Source: Hyphomicrobiales bacterium (GTDB lineage: Bacteria > Pseudomonadota > Alphaproteobacteria > Rhizobiales > Rhizobiaceae). From it: a stretch of 64,000 nt of DNA. The stretch is taken from positions 1 through 64,000 of the forward strand of contig UBJO01000013.1 of assembly GCA_900465665.1 (NCBI GenBank). Reading direction: 5' to 3'. Shown here piece by piece: positions 18,698-27,735 of this stretch. Each line of letters starts with the position of its first letter. The first letter of the stretch is position 1. Below the pieces are notes generated by a model. That model saw nothing but the letters and a program-made list of their open reading frames with translations. It was not told the origin of the DNA and searched no databases. The position numbers and the translations under genes are program-made.

Positions 18698-19090
18698 TCA
18701 GGCCCTGAAGGCGAAACGAGCATAGCCGATTAGGGCAAAGAACATCGCGGCGATGGCGGCAAACACCGTCGCTGCCATCGGCTGCAGATCGCCCAGGGTC
18801 GCGGTCAGCGCGGCGTAGAGCCCGATATTGACGACGATCGCGATCACGATGATCGCGGTGATGCCTGTCCGGCCGATCGAAAGACGGCCCTGCGCGGTCA
18901 CGTCGATAAAGCGCAGGAGGATCAGCTGTGTCGCAAGCGCGGCAGCGAGGCCGACTGTTCGCGCGAGACCGGGCCATGGCGTCAGGTCGAGAAGCAGCCA
19001 TGTCAACGCCGCGTCAACCGTGAGCCCCGCAAGCAAAAGCGCCGCAAAGCGCAGGAGCGGCGCGCCTCTTGCAGGCCGGTCGTCAGCCAT
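18698..19090 (-). CDS. GtrA-like membrane protein
   Basis: A 130-residue protein with four predicted membrane segments, matching the GtrA family (LLRFAALLLAGLTVDAALTW at the start, FFALIGYARFAF at the end). GtrA proteins are thought to flip polyprenyl-phosphate-linked sugars across the inner membrane. It is the last gene of a four-gene operon with a GT2 transferase, a methyltransferase and an SMR-like protein, and overlaps the SMR-like gene by 8 bases. The context supports a role in glycolipid or surface polysaccharide modification. Confidence 0.75.
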   Translation of the reverse strand: MADDRPARGAPLLRFAALLLAGLTVDAALTWLLLDLTPWPGLARTVGLAAALATQLILLRFIDVTAQGRLSIGRTGITAIIVIAIVVNIGLYAALTATLGDLQPMAATVFAAIAAMFFALIGYARFAFRA

Positions 19091-19445
19091 TGATCGCGAT
19101 CATCCCGGCCACGATGAAGACGGCGCCGATGACATAGCGCAAGGTCAGCTGCTCGCCGAGAAAGAGCTGCGCTAAAAGCGGCACGAAGCAGAAGGTCAGA
19201 CCCATGAAGGAATAGGCGATCGTCAGCGGCACGGCCTTCAGCACATAGATCCAGATGATCGTGCCGAGGCCGTAGAGCAGCAACGCCGCCAGAAGCACGG
19301 GGTTCAGAAGCAGCGCCAGAACGTTGCGCAGGCTGAACGTACCGGCAGTCGCACTCGTCAGCTTGAAGAGAACCTGCCCGGAGGCGATCAAAAGCGGCGT
19401 TCCGATCAGGCCAATCCAGGTGCCGAGCGAAAAGGTGGAGAGCAT
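19083..19445 (-). CDS. SMR/EamA-like small membrane transporter
   Basis: A 120-residue protein with four hydrophobic segments in the small multidrug resistance/EamA half-unit arrangement (GTPLLIASGQVLFKLTSA, then LTIAYSFMGLTFCFVPLLAQ, then YVIGAVFIVAGMIAING). Relatives in glycolipid clusters (ArnE/ArnF type) move polyprenyl-linked sugars rather than drugs, and this context favours that reading. ATG 19445 gives the normal length; a longer frame overlaps the methyltransferase gene. Twelve bases separate it from that gene. Confidence 0.75.
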   Translation of the reverse strand: MLSTFSLGTWIGLIGTPLLIASGQVLFKLTSATAGTFSLRNVLALLLNPVLLAALLLYGLGTIIWIYVLKAVPLTIAYSFMGLTFCFVPLLAQLFLGEQLTLRYVIGAVFIVAGMIAING

Positions 19446-19456
19446 CGAACCGTCCT

Positions 19457-20161
19457 TCAAGCGAGTGCGTCCGGCTTTTCGCTGTAGAAGATGTCGCGGC
19501 CGATATCCTCGCATTCATGGACCGGCGGCACCGGATGAACCGCGCGCAGGAACGAGTGGGTGTAGGGGAAGAAGTTGAAATGCGGATTGAACGTGTAGCG
19601 GTACTCGCGCTCCCTGGGCACGACGATGATCAGGCGCTTTCTGGCGATGCGGCGCAGCTCGGCGATCGCCTGGCGGTATTCGAGAATATGCTCGATCACA
19701 TGCGTGCAGATGACGGTGTCGAATTCGCCGTCGGCAAAGGGTAGGGTCTCGACCTTGGCTGCCACATATTCGATGCCTTCTAGCCGCGATGCGTCGTCGA
19801 TGACGAAATCGACGCCGGTTAGCCGGCTAAGGTGCGGATGTGTGGACTGGATGCGGCTGAGAAGCGCGCCCGTGCCGCACCCGATATCACAGACGCTGTC
19901 GCCCTCGATCGTTGCGAGAATGCGCTCGATGCAGGCGGCGGAATTATCCGTTCCCTCGTGAACGCGCGGATGGTTGCGATAGAGGTCGGCATATTCCTCC
20001 GCGGAGAGAAACGGCGCGCGCTCGCGAAAGCGTGCGAGGTGGCTGATATGATCGCCCCACACCCGCTGCGCGGCCCAGCGGAAAGCGCCGGAATCGCGCA
20101 GGATCGGCGGCAGGATGTCTTCCAGCACGAAGCGGATCCGGTTGGTGGTCTCTCTGTTCAT
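19457..20161 (-). CDS. SAM-dependent methyltransferase
   Basis: A 234-residue class I methyltransferase. Motif I is SVCDIGCGTGALLSRI, the acidic motif II lies around LTGVDFVIDDAS, and FDTVICTHVIEHILEYRQAI is the post-I/motif IV region typical of ubiE/BioC-like (Methyltransf_11) enzymes. The start is ATG 20161; the 32 extra upstream codons would overlap the GT2 gene. It is second in the operon with the GT2 and flippase-like genes, so its likely substrate is a lipid-linked or nucleotide sugar. Confidence 0.85.
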   Translation of the reverse strand: MNRETTNRIRFVLEDILPPILRDSGAFRWAAQRVWGDHISHLARFRERAPFLSAEEYADLYRNHPRVHEGTDNSAACIERILATIEGDSVCDIGCGTGALLSRIQSTHPHLSRLTGVDFVIDDASRLEGIEYVAAKVETLPFADGEFDTVICTHVIEHILEYRQAIAELRRIARKRLIIVVPREREYRYTFNPHFNFFPYTHSFLRAVHPVPPVHECEDIGRDIFYSEKPDALA

Positions 20162-20189
20162 GAAGCTGTGTCCCCTTTGGCGGAACCAA

Positions 20190-21194
20190 TCACTGGAAAC
20201 GGGCGGTCCCGTCGCGGCGGCGGACGATCTCGGCGGCGGTCGATATCGACGCCTCATAGGGGCGAACGACGACGTTGAGATAGTGGATGCGCATCTGCTC
20301 GGCGCGCGAGCGCGCGAGCGAATCGAGGATCAGGCCGGCCGTGAACACCATGAAGGAGATCATCATCAGCGCCATCGAAAGCACCCAGGTCGGCATGCGG
20401 TTGACGAGCCCGGTGGCGAAATACTCGGCGAGAACCGGCGTCATGAAGCCGAGGCTCGCTGCCATGAACAGGCCGCTGAGGATGCCGAAGAAGGCGAAGG
20501 GGCGCGTTTCCTTCATCAGCATCGCGAACATCCAGAGGATCTTGGCGCCATCCTTGAAGGTCGAGAGTTTCGAGTGCGAGCCCTCCGGCCGGCGGCCGTA
20601 ATCGAGCTCCAGCTCGCTCACGGGCAGCTTCAGCCTCGAAGCGTGCACCGACATCTCGGTCTCGATCTCGAAGCCGGCGGAGACTGCCGGAAAGCTCTTG
20701 ACGAAGCGGCGTGAGAACACCCGGTAGCCGGAGAAGATATCGGTGAAATCGGGCCCGAAGATCGTGCGGTACAAGATGTTGAATATGCGATTGCCGAAGG
20801 CGTGGCCGTGGCGGCCGGCGTCGTCGTGCACGCCGCGGCGGGTACCGACGACCATGTCGGCGCGCTCGGACAGCAGCGTGCGTATCAGCTCCTCCGCGTC
20901 CTCGGGTGCATAGGTGCCGTCGCCATCGGCCATGATGTAGATGTCGGCGTCGATATCGGCGAACATGCGGCGCACCACATGGCCCTTGCCCTGGCGCCGC
21001 TCGCGCACGACATGGGCGCCCGCCAGCATCGCATGCAGCGCGGTGCCATCGGTGGAGTTGTTGTCGTAGACGTGGATCATGGCATCCGGCAACGCAGCCT
21101 TGAAGCCGCGCACGACAGCGCCGATCGTTGCCGCCTCGTTATAGCAGGGAAGCAATACGGCGATGCTCAGATTGTCGATACGCGATCCGGTCAT
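20190..21194 (-). CDS. Family 2 glycosyltransferase, polyprenyl-phosphate type
   Basis: A 334-residue inverting GT2 enzyme similar to dolichol/undecaprenyl-phosphate sugar transferases (DPM1/GtrB/ArnC group). The catalytic domain begins SIAVLLPCYNEAATIGAVVR, with VYDNNSTDGT and the DXD-like IMADGDGTYAPED. Two membrane segments follow at ~235-300 (FAFFGILSGLFMAASLGFM and VLSMALMMISFMVFTAGLIL). It is first in the four-gene operon. It likely transfers a sugar to a lipid carrier that the GtrA or SMR-like protein flips. I chose ATG 21194; a GTG lies six bases upstream and no clear binding site separates them. Confidence 0.88.
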   Translation of the reverse strand: MTGSRIDNLSIAVLLPCYNEAATIGAVVRGFKAALPDAMIHVYDNNSTDGTALHAMLAGAHVVRERRQGKGHVVRRMFADIDADIYIMADGDGTYAPEDAEELIRTLLSERADMVVGTRRGVHDDAGRHGHAFGNRIFNILYRTIFGPDFTDIFSGYRVFSRRFVKSFPAVSAGFEIETEMSVHASRLKLPVSELELDYGRRPEGSHSKLSTFKDGAKILWMFAMLMKETRPFAFFGILSGLFMAASLGFMTPVLAEYFATGLVNRMPTWVLSMALMMISFMVFTAGLILDSLARSRAEQMRIHYLNVVVRPYEASISTAAEIVRRRDGTARFQ

Positions 21195-21370
21195 GATCAC
21201 ACCAGTCAGGAGGAGTTTGCGGCAAGTCTAAAGCAGGGCCGTTAACAAGTGCCTATGACGAGGGCGAGGATCACGGTCGCGGCGGAGAAGGTAAGTCCGC
21301 GCCGCTACTTTACGCTTTCTTGATACGCAGATCGTAGAGTCTCGCCGCACTCAATGACGAGATATGCTTC

Positions 21371-23212
21371 ATGTCGACTGTTGCCCCGATGACTGGTGAA
21401 CCAACATCCATGTCCCTCCGCGAAAAGCTGCAACTGCAGGCGATGCGGCTCTGGCCTTCCGTTTTCTTCTACAGCGTGCTGCTGATTATCGCGATCGTCG
21501 TGATGTACCTGCCGAACGCCAAGGATTATGTCGGTGCCGACAATGACGACGGTATGCGGCTTGTGGAAGTGCGCGACTTCCTGAACGGGCAGAGCTGGTT
21601 CGATCTCATGCAGTATCGCATGGGCCTCGGTGCCGGCACGATGATGCACTGGTCGCGGCTGATCGACCTCCCCATCGCCTCGCTCATCAGGTTCTTTTCG
21701 CTCTTCCTGCCCGAACAGCGGGCTGAAGCGGTGGCGCTGCTCATCTGGCCGCTCTCGCTCGTCATCCCGAGCCTTTGGGGCATGGGCCTTGCCGGCCGGC
21801 GTATCGGCGGCGTGCTCGGCATGCATATCGCGCTGGGGTTCACCGTCTTCCTGCTGGTTGCCAGCAACCGCTTTCTGCCGGGCTCCATCGATCATCACAA
21901 CGTTCAGTTCGCCCTGGTGGCGATCATGACGGCCATGCTGCTCGATGAGGATCATCGTCCAATCAGCTACGCGGTCGCGGGTTTCCTGGCCGCACTTGCC
22001 ATTGCGATCGGCGTCGAGACGACGCCTTTCGTCGCCTGCGTCTGCCTCATCGTCTCATTGGCGTGGGCCTGGGATGGCAAGCCTTTCGCGCCCGCCGCCA
22101 AGGCATTCGGGCTGACGCTGGCGCTGTCGATCAGCCTCTTCTTCTTCGGCACGGTGCCGCCAAGGCTCTACGGAGCCGTCACCTGCGACAACCTCTCGCT
22201 CGGTTATTACAGCCTTGCGGCGATTGGCGGCGGCCTGCTCCTGTTCGCGGCGGCTTTCGCCAGCGGTGTCAGCCGCGCCCTGCGCTTCGTTGCCCTTGGC
22301 GGTATCGGCGTGGCGGTGGCGGCGTCGGCAATCGTCATTGCGCCACAATGCCTGCACAACCCGCTGTCCGATCTCGACCCGATGCTGATCGATCTCTGGC
22401 TGAACAATATCCAGGAGGCGCAATCCATCGTCGGTGCGATGCATCAGGATCCCTATACGCTCGGCTTCTTCTACGCGACGGGATTGTTCGGCATTGCCGT
22501 CTGCATCTTCCGGCTTCTCCATGCCGATCGCGTGCGTATTCATCTCATTCTCTTGTGCCTGCTCGGCCTCAGCTGGGCCATCGCCGCCTTCCAGATCCGC
22601 GGCTCGACCTTCGCCAATCAGCTTGCCATCTTTCCTCTGGCGCTGCTGATCATCGACATGCGCCGCGTGTCCAACGCCGATACCGAAAATGGCGCCGCCG
22701 CGCTGAGTTACATCCTCACCGTGCTCCTGAGCGTCGCCTCTGTGTGGGGTCTGGTCGGCGGCTTTATCGGCTCGCGGATCGACAACAGCCAGGCCGAGTT
22801 GGCCGAGGCAAAGGAGAAGCCCGGCTGCGCCTCGCCCGAGATGATCGCGCCGCTGGCATCCCTGCCGCCAGGCCTCGTCTCAGCGCCCTCGGACATGGGT
22901 GTTTCGATCCTGCGCTTCACCCAGAACCGGGTTCTGGCTGCGCCATACCACCGAAACCAGGGTGGCATGCTGACCGAGATACATATCGGCCTTGCGACGC
23001 CGGCGGATGCGGAAGCTTTTATCCGTGGAACCGGTGTGACGACGCTCGCCTTCTGCCGGGATTTTCCGATGACACTGGAGATCGCGAAACTCAAGCCGGA
23101 TGGCCTCTACGCGCAGCTGGAAAAGGGCAACGTCCCATCTTACCTGCAGCCGCTGCCCAAGCCCGAGGGCTCGCCAGTGCAGTTCTTCCGCTACGTGCCG
23201 AGCGGATCGTGA
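21371..23212 (+). CDS. Large GT-C/STT3-like integral membrane protein
   Basis: A 613-residue protein with about eleven hydrophobic segments, then a soluble C-terminal part (~475-613). The first extracytoplasmic loop has DNDDGMRLVEVRDFLNG (Asp-rich, as in GT-C and STT3 proteins), followed by MMHWSRLIDLPIASLIRFF and PGSIDHHNVQFALV; these resemble conserved loops of oligosaccharyltransferase-like enzymes. It would use a lipid-linked sugar donor on the periplasmic side. It is divergent from the GT2-methyltransferase-flippase operon, which could supply that donor. ATG 21371 is used; 21389 and 21410 are alternatives. The exact acceptor is unknown. Confidence 0.65.
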   Translation: MSTVAPMTGEPTSMSLREKLQLQAMRLWPSVFFYSVLLIIAIVVMYLPNAKDYVGADNDDGMRLVEVRDFLNGQSWFDLMQYRMGLGAGTMMHWSRLIDLPIASLIRFFSLFLPEQRAEAVALLIWPLSLVIPSLWGMGLAGRRIGGVLGMHIALGFTVFLLVASNRFLPGSIDHHNVQFALVAIMTAMLLDEDHRPISYAVAGFLAALAIAIGVETTPFVACVCLIVSLAWAWDGKPFAPAAKAFGLTLALSISLFFFGTVPPRLYGAVTCDNLSLGYYSLAAIGGGLLLFAAAFASGVSRALRFVALGGIGVAVAASAIVIAPQCLHNPLSDLDPMLIDLWLNNIQEAQSIVGAMHQDPYTLGFFYATGLFGIAVCIFRLLHADRVRIHLILLCLLGLSWAIAAFQIRGSTFANQLAIFPLALLIIDMRRVSNADTENGAAALSYILTVLLSVASVWGLVGGFIGSRIDNSQAELAEAKEKPGCASPEMIAPLASLPPGLVSAPSDMGVSILRFTQNRVLAAPYHRNQGGMLTEIHIGLATPADAEAFIRGTGVTTLAFCRDFPMTLEIAKLKPDGLYAQLEKGNVPSYLQPLPKPEGSPVQFFRYVPSGS

Positions 23213-23234
23213 TTATCGGCGGATTGTGAGCGGA

Positions 23235-23471
23235 TTAAACGAGGCGCGCTCTCTTGCGGGCGCGCCCGATCAGGTGCAGCCCGACAAGGCAGGCAAGCAG
23301 GCTGATGTTGTAGAAGACGATGGCGACGGCGAGATCGATGATCGAGGTCGGCCCGAAAAGCGCCGCACAGATATAGCTTCCGCAGATGAGCAAACCCACG
23401 AGAACCATGGAAAATATGTTGCGCATCGGCGCGGTTGCGATGCCAATTGCTGTTGCGGTCAGAGCAATCAT
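23235..23471 (-). CDS. Small inner membrane protein, hypothetical
   Basis: A 78-residue protein with two to three hydrophobic segments (IALTATAIGIATAPM, FSMVLVGLLICGSYICAALF, IDLAVAIVFYNISLLACLVGL) and a basic C-terminus. I chose ATG 23471 because CGGGAGA lies eight bases before it; a GTG at 23489 is an alternative. It converges with the GT-C gene. The family is not recognised. Confidence 0.55.
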   Translation of the reverse strand: MIALTATAIGIATAPMRNIFSMVLVGLLICGSYICAALFGPTSIIDLAVAIVFYNISLLACLVGLHLIGRARKRARLV

Positions 23472-23586
23472 CAGGGTCTCCCGAATCACCTCACTATACG
23501 TCCGCTGGCTTTGACGAACAATTAACGCACCGGCAATATTCGCGGTTCCATATATTTGGCTTGCGCGAAAAACATCACCGGAAAAC

Positions 23587-23850
23587 TCAAACGAGACCGA
23601 TGATACCGCTGGCCGTGGTGCCCGATGCGCGAACGCGCGACACCCGCAGCGGCAAAAGCATGCCGTCGGCCACGCCCTCGAAGGTCAGCACCGCGCTAGA
23701 CGCCATCTCCACCGCAAGACTGCCGCCGCCGCCGACATAAAGCGCGCGCGTGGTTTCCGGCAGCGCCATGGTGTCGTCGGGCGTGATCGGAAAGCCGCCA
23801 CTGGCCGGGCCTGTGAGCGAGGGGGTGTGGGATGCAAAGCGATCGGACAT
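23587..23850 (-). CDS. Spike base protein-like (RCAP_rcc01079 family), orphan
   Basis: An 87-residue protein with PITPDDTMALPETTRALYVG, then a glycine-rich strand GGGGSLAVEMASSAVLTF and LLPLRVSRVRASGTTASGII. I recall this pattern from the head-spike base protein family named for Rhodobacter capsulatus rcc01079, part of the gene transfer agent spike. No other phage or GTA gene lies nearby, so it is an isolated relic or a domesticated copy. GGAGCTTCC precedes ATG 23850. The family assignment rests on memory of the pattern. Confidence 0.55.
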   Translation of the reverse strand: MSDRFASHTPSLTGPASGGFPITPDDTMALPETTRALYVGGGGSLAVEMASSAVLTFEGVADGMLLPLRVSRVRASGTTASGIIGLV

Positions 23851-24068
23851 GGGAAGCTCCTTGGTTGCTTGCGCAATCATGCTGCCATCACGCAAAACGG
23901 GGAAAATCACGAGCGGCGTTGACGTGCGGTACGGCCATGCTGATCCATCAAGTTATTGAAACAGCGATATTGTTTTCATCGAAATGGCGCATCGAACAGC
24001 GCCGACGAACAAAAAACCTCCCCGCCCGTGGGGCTGCCTTTACTCGCTTCTTCAGCTAGAACAGCGCC

Positions 24069-25673
24069 ATGAGCAGCTTCTTCGACAATGATTCGCCGAG
24101 CAATCTCACCGAATATTCGGTGTCGGAACTGTCGGGTTCGATCAAGCGGACCGTCGAGACGGCCTTCGATCAGGTGCGCGTGCGCGGCGAGATCTCCGGC
24201 TATCGCGGCCCGCACTCGTCGGGACACGCCTATTTCTCACTGAAGGACGATCGCGCCCGCATCGACGCCGTGGTCTGGAAGACGAGCTTTTCGCGCCTGA
24301 AGGTTCGCCCCGAAGAGGGGATGGAGGTGATCGCAACAGGCAAGATCACCACCTTCCCGGGCTCTTCCAAATATCAGATCGTCATCGAGACGCTGGAGCC
24401 GGCCGGCGCCGGCGCGTTGATGGCGCTGATCGAGGAGCGCAAGCGCAAGCTCGGCGCCGAGGGCCTGTTCGATCCCGCCCGCAAGCGGCCGCTGCCCTTC
24501 ATGCCCCAGGTGATCGGCGTCGTGACCTCGCCGACAGGCGCCGTCATCCGCGATATCCTGCATCGCATATCCGATCGCTTCCCCGTGCATGTCGTCGTCT
24601 GGCCGGTGAAGGTGCAGGGCGAGGGCTCGGGCGAGGAAGTGGCGAACGCCATTCGCGGCTTCAATAGTTTCGAGCCCAATGGGCCGACACCGCGTCCCGA
24701 CGTCCTGATCGTCGCGCGCGGCGGCGGCAGCCTTGAGGACCTCTGGAGCTTCAACGACGAGATCGTGGTGCGGGCCGCCGCCGAAAGCCGGATCCCGCTG
24801 ATCTCGGCCGTCGGCCACGAGACCGACTGGACGCTGATCGACTACGCCGCCGACTTTCGCGCCCCGACGCCGACGGGGGCCGCCGAAATGGCCGTGCCGG
24901 TCAAGGCCGAGCTTGAGGCGCAGCTTTCGGGTCTCGCCGCCCGCCTGCAGGGCAGCACGCTGAGGCAGATGGACCAGCGCCGGCAGCAGGTGCGAGCGCT
25001 GATGCGCGCACTACCCTCACTCGACCAGCTCCTGGCTTTGCCGCGCCGCCGTTTCGACGAGGCCGCGTCAGGCCTTGGCCGTGGCCTTGAGCTCAACACC
25101 TTGAACAAGCGCCGCAGCTTCGAGCGTACGGCGGCGCATCTGCGCCCCGACATGCTGTCGAACCGGATCGCCGAGCGCCGCCAGATGCTGGCTGAACGCA
25201 TGACACGGGCCGAGCGCACCGTCGAGCGGCTGATCGATCGCTCGAAATCGCGCATCGGCCGCGCCGACGCCGCACTCGCCTCGCTGCCATCGCGGCTGAA
25301 GAGCCAGACGTCGCGCATGCGCGACCGCCTCGCCAATCTCTCGCGCAGCGCCGACACGGCGGTGCGCCACCAGCTGGTGCGGGCGCGCGGCGAGCTTTCG
25401 GCGCAAGAGCGCATGCTGCAATCGCTCTCCTACAAGAATGTCCTGAAGCGCGGCTATGCCGTCATTCGCGACGAGGACAACCGCCCGGTATCCGAGGCGG
25501 CGATGCTGTCGGCGGGCTCAGGCATCTCGATCGAATTTTCCGATGGCCGCATCGGCGCGATCACCACCGAGGGCGGCGAGCCGCCAGCCGGCGCCAGAAA
25601 GCGCGGCACCAAAGCCTCGGAGCCCAAGGCAGCCGATCCCGCAGCGCCGCCGAAGCAGGGCAGCCTGTTCTGA
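24069..25673 (+). CDS. xseA: Exodeoxyribonuclease VII large subunit
   Basis: A 534-residue subunit of ExoVII, which degrades single-stranded DNA to oligonucleotides. The N-terminal OB-fold (~15-115: [20 protein letters not shown], then [20 protein letters not shown]) is followed by the nuclease core ([55 protein letters not shown]) and a long coiled-coil that binds XseB. A ~60-residue Pro/Ala/Lys-rich tail makes it longer than the 456-residue E. coli protein. xseB is not adjacent. Confidence 0.96.
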   Translation: MSSFFDNDSPSNLTEYSVSELSGSIKRTVETAFDQVRVRGEISGYRGPHSSGHAYFSLKDDRARIDAVVWKTSFSRLKVRPEEGMEVIATGKITTFPGSSKYQIVIETLEPAGAGALMALIEERKRKLGAEGLFDPARKRPLPFMPQVIGVVTSPTGAVIRDILHRISDRFPVHVVVWPVKVQGEGSGEEVANAIRGFNSFEPNGPTPRPDVLIVARGGGSLEDLWSFNDEIVVRAAAESRIPLISAVGHETDWTLIDYAADFRAPTPTGAAEMAVPVKAELEAQLSGLAARLQGSTLRQMDQRRQQVRALMRALPSLDQLLALPRRRFDEAASGLGRGLELNTLNKRRSFERTAAHLRPDMLSNRIAERRQMLAERMTRAERTVERLIDRSKSRIGRADAALASLPSRLKSQTSRMRDRLANLSRSADTAVRHQLVRARGELSAQERMLQSLSYKNVLKRGYAVIRDEDNRPVSEAAMLSAGSGISIEFSDGRIGAITTEGGEPPAGARKRGTKASEPKAADPAAPPKQGSLF

Positions 25674-25859
25674 TCATTGACCCTTCTTTGAGGCGACATT
25701 GGGCGATCACCAAATCGTGGCCGCGCCCCATTTCTCGGCGTTTAAAAATTGCCGCAAAGTGCTTATCTGGATGCTGAGGCGGCCACCTTTCGGTGCGTCG
25801 CGCGTTTGATATGGCCCGCCCATGGCGGCCGCTCTGATATTTGAGACTGGAGAAATACC

Positions 25860-26213
25860 TTGAAAAGAATGTTGCCCGCTCTTCTGATGGTTAGCGCCCT
25901 TGCCGGTGCGCTCTCCGGCGCTTTGCCTGCCGCGCCGGCGCTGGCGGGTCAGTCGAAAGTGTCCGAGGTCATCTTCGGCAAGGCTTACAACGACAGCGTC
26001 ACCGCCATCCGCATCACCTCGCTGTCCCAGCGCGAGCAATCCCTGCCGCTTTCGCTGCGCCACCCCATGCCATCAGGCATCCGCGAGGCGCAGGCAACCG
26101 TCAGCGCCGACAGGCATCTGATGCAGGCGATCGCCGATCGTGGTATCGCGCTGAAGAATGTCATCCAGGTGCAGCGGGCGCTCAACGGCGGCCACGTGAT
26201 CTACTACCGCTGA
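25860..26213 (+). CDS. Exported hypothetical protein
   Basis: A 117-residue protein with a signal peptide (residues ~1-29, ending PAAPALAGQ) and an ~85-residue mature part. The C-terminal half (REAQATVSADRHLMQAIADR, then LKNVIQVQRALNGGHVIYYR) has no family I recognise. I use TTG 25860 because GGAGA lies six bases before it; ATG 25869 is the alternative and is too far from that site. It converges with the MarR gene. Location is probably periplasmic. Confidence 0.6.
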   Translation: MKRMLPALLMVSALAGALSGALPAAPALAGQSKVSEVIFGKAYNDSVTAIRITSLSQREQSLPLSLRHPMPSGIREAQATVSADRHLMQAIADRGIALKNVIQVQRALNGGHVIYYR

Positions 26214-26234
26214 TCACCAAGCGAGGGCGGCGTT

Positions 26235-26717
26235 TTATTCGAACGCCGCCAGGAACTTCCGGAGCAGCGCATCGAGCGCTGCCTTCTCGTCCTGATCAAG
26301 CGTCTCCGTCAGCCGCTGCTGGTTGGCGACATGCGCGCCGACAGCTTCGTTGACGAGGCTCAGCCCCTTGCCGGTCAGCGCGATCAGCACGCTACGCCGG
26401 TCATGCGGATTGACCACACGCTCCACCAGGCCTGATTTCTCCAGCTGGTCGATGCGGTTGGTCATCGTGCCGGAACTCACCATCGTCATTTCAAGCAGAT
26501 CGCCCGGCGACATCTGGTAGGGCGCGCCGCAGCGGCGCAGCGTCGCCAGCACGTCGAAGGAAGATGACGACAGGCCGTGGCTCTGCAGCACCTGCTCCAC
26601 CTCGCGCCCGAGATGCGTCGCCAACCGCTTCATGCGCCCGAGCAGGCCCATCGCCTGGGTGTCGAGTTCAGGCCGCTCGCGGGCCCATTGCTGCAATATC
26701 CTGTCGACGCGGTCCAT
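26235..26717 (-). CDS. MarR-family transcriptional regulator
   Basis: A 160-residue winged-helix regulator. The HTH lies at ~60-110 (SSSSFDVLATLRRCGAPYQM, then TMVSSGTMTNRIDQLEKSGLV), with the wing DPHDRRSV-like segment NPHDRRSVLIALTGKG. It is divergent from an EamA transporter gene across 97 bp that contain two inverted operator sites. This makes it the probable repressor of that transporter and of itself. The inducing compound is unknown. Confidence 0.93.
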   Translation of the reverse strand: MDRVDRILQQWARERPELDTQAMGLLGRMKRLATHLGREVEQVLQSHGLSSSSFDVLATLRRCGAPYQMSPGDLLEMTMVSSGTMTNRIDQLEKSGLVERVVNPHDRRSVLIALTGKGLSLVNEAVGAHVANQQRLTETLDQDEKAALDALLRKFLAAFE

Positions 26718-26755
26718 CGGCTCACTCCATGCTGATTGAGCTCTACCGCAATATG

Positions 26756-26798
26756 TCTTGACGTCAAGATAAATCGGCGTAGGCTGGATTTATCTTGA
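26756..26798. promoter_or_regulatory. Operator pair for the MarR regulator
   Basis: Site 1 contains the perfect 14-bp palindrome TCTTGACGTCAAGA (26756-26769). Its right half TCAAGATAAAT (26764-26774) recurs inverted as ATTTATCTTGA (26788-26798), giving a second site beside the EamA ribosome binding site. The spacing of 24 bp puts both sites on one face of the helix. Confidence 0.7.
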
Positions 26799-26814
26799 GG
26801 TAGAGATACTTGAT

Positions 26815-27735
26815 ATGAAGAAAAACACGACATACGCCGCCGATGTGTTGGCCACCGCGCTCGCTCCGGCTATCTGGGGCAGCACCTATTTCGTCACCAC
26901 GTCCTATCTTCCGCATGGCTATCCGCTGACCGTTGCCATGCTGCGCGCGCTGCCGGCGGGGCTGTTGCTGCTCGCGGCCGTTCGCAGGCTGCCTCAGGGT
27001 ATCTGGTGGCTTCATGCCTTCGTGCTCGGCGCGCTGAACTTCTCGTTCTTCTGGGCCATGCTCTTCGTCTCGGCGTATCGGCTGCCCGGCGGCGTCGCCG
27101 CGACCGTTGGTGCCATCCAGCCGCTGATCGTCATCCTGCTCTCGCGCCTCGTGCTTGGCCGGCCGATCAAGGCGCTGGCGGTTCTAGCCGGCCTTGTCGG
27201 CATGGCGGGTGTGGGGCTGCTGGTGCTGACGCCGGGCGCCGCACTGGATCCGGTCGGGGTTCTTGCGGGTCTTGCCGGCGCCATCTCCATGGCCTGCGGC
27301 ACGGTGCTCACCCGCCGCTGGACACCACCGGTATCAAGCCTCACCTTCACCGCCTGGCAGCTGACGGCGGGCGGCCTGCTGCTGGTGCCGGTGGCGCTGA
27401 TCGCCGAGCCCGCTCTGCCGCAGCCGACGCTCGAAAACGTGCTCGGCATGGCCTGGCTCGGCCTGATCGGCGCCGCGCTGACATATATTCTGTGGTTTCG
27501 CGGTCTCGCCCGCATCGAGCCGTCGGCGGCATCCTCACTGGGCTTCTTGAGCCCCGTCGTCGCCACTCTTCTAGGCTGGCTGGCGCTCGGCCAGGTGCTG
27601 ACGCCCGCCCAGCTTTGCGGTTTCGCAATGGTGCTGGCGAGCGTCTGGTTCAGTCAGCGGGTCTCGATGCCCGCCAGGTTGGAAGCCAAATCGGTTGTCG
27701 AGCCGGCTGTTACGCCCACTCGCCCTGCCGCATGA
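26815..27735 (+). CDS. EamA/DMT-family exporter
   Basis: A 306-residue inner membrane transporter with about ten membrane segments in two EamA repeats (APAIWGSTYFVTTSYLPHGY in the first, GLIGAALTYILWFRGLARIE in the second). The pattern is that of the RhaT/YedA-like drug/metabolite transporters that export amino acids or metabolites. It is divergent from a MarR regulator with clear operators, so it is probably induced by its substrate. Its 3' end overlaps the convergent aminopeptidase gene by 26 bases. Confidence 0.9.
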   Translation: MKKNTTYAADVLATALAPAIWGSTYFVTTSYLPHGYPLTVAMLRALPAGLLLLAAVRRLPQGIWWLHAFVLGALNFSFFWAMLFVSAYRLPGGVAATVGAIQPLIVILLSRLVLGRPIKALAVLAGLVGMAGVGLLVLTPGAALDPVGVLAGLAGAISMACGTVLTRRWTPPVSSLTFTAWQLTAGGLLLVPVALIAEPALPQPTLENVLGMAWLGLIGAALTYILWFRGLARIEPSAASSLGFLSPVVATLLGWLALGQVLTPAQLCGFAMVLASVWFSQRVSMPARLEAKSVVEPAVTPTRPAA

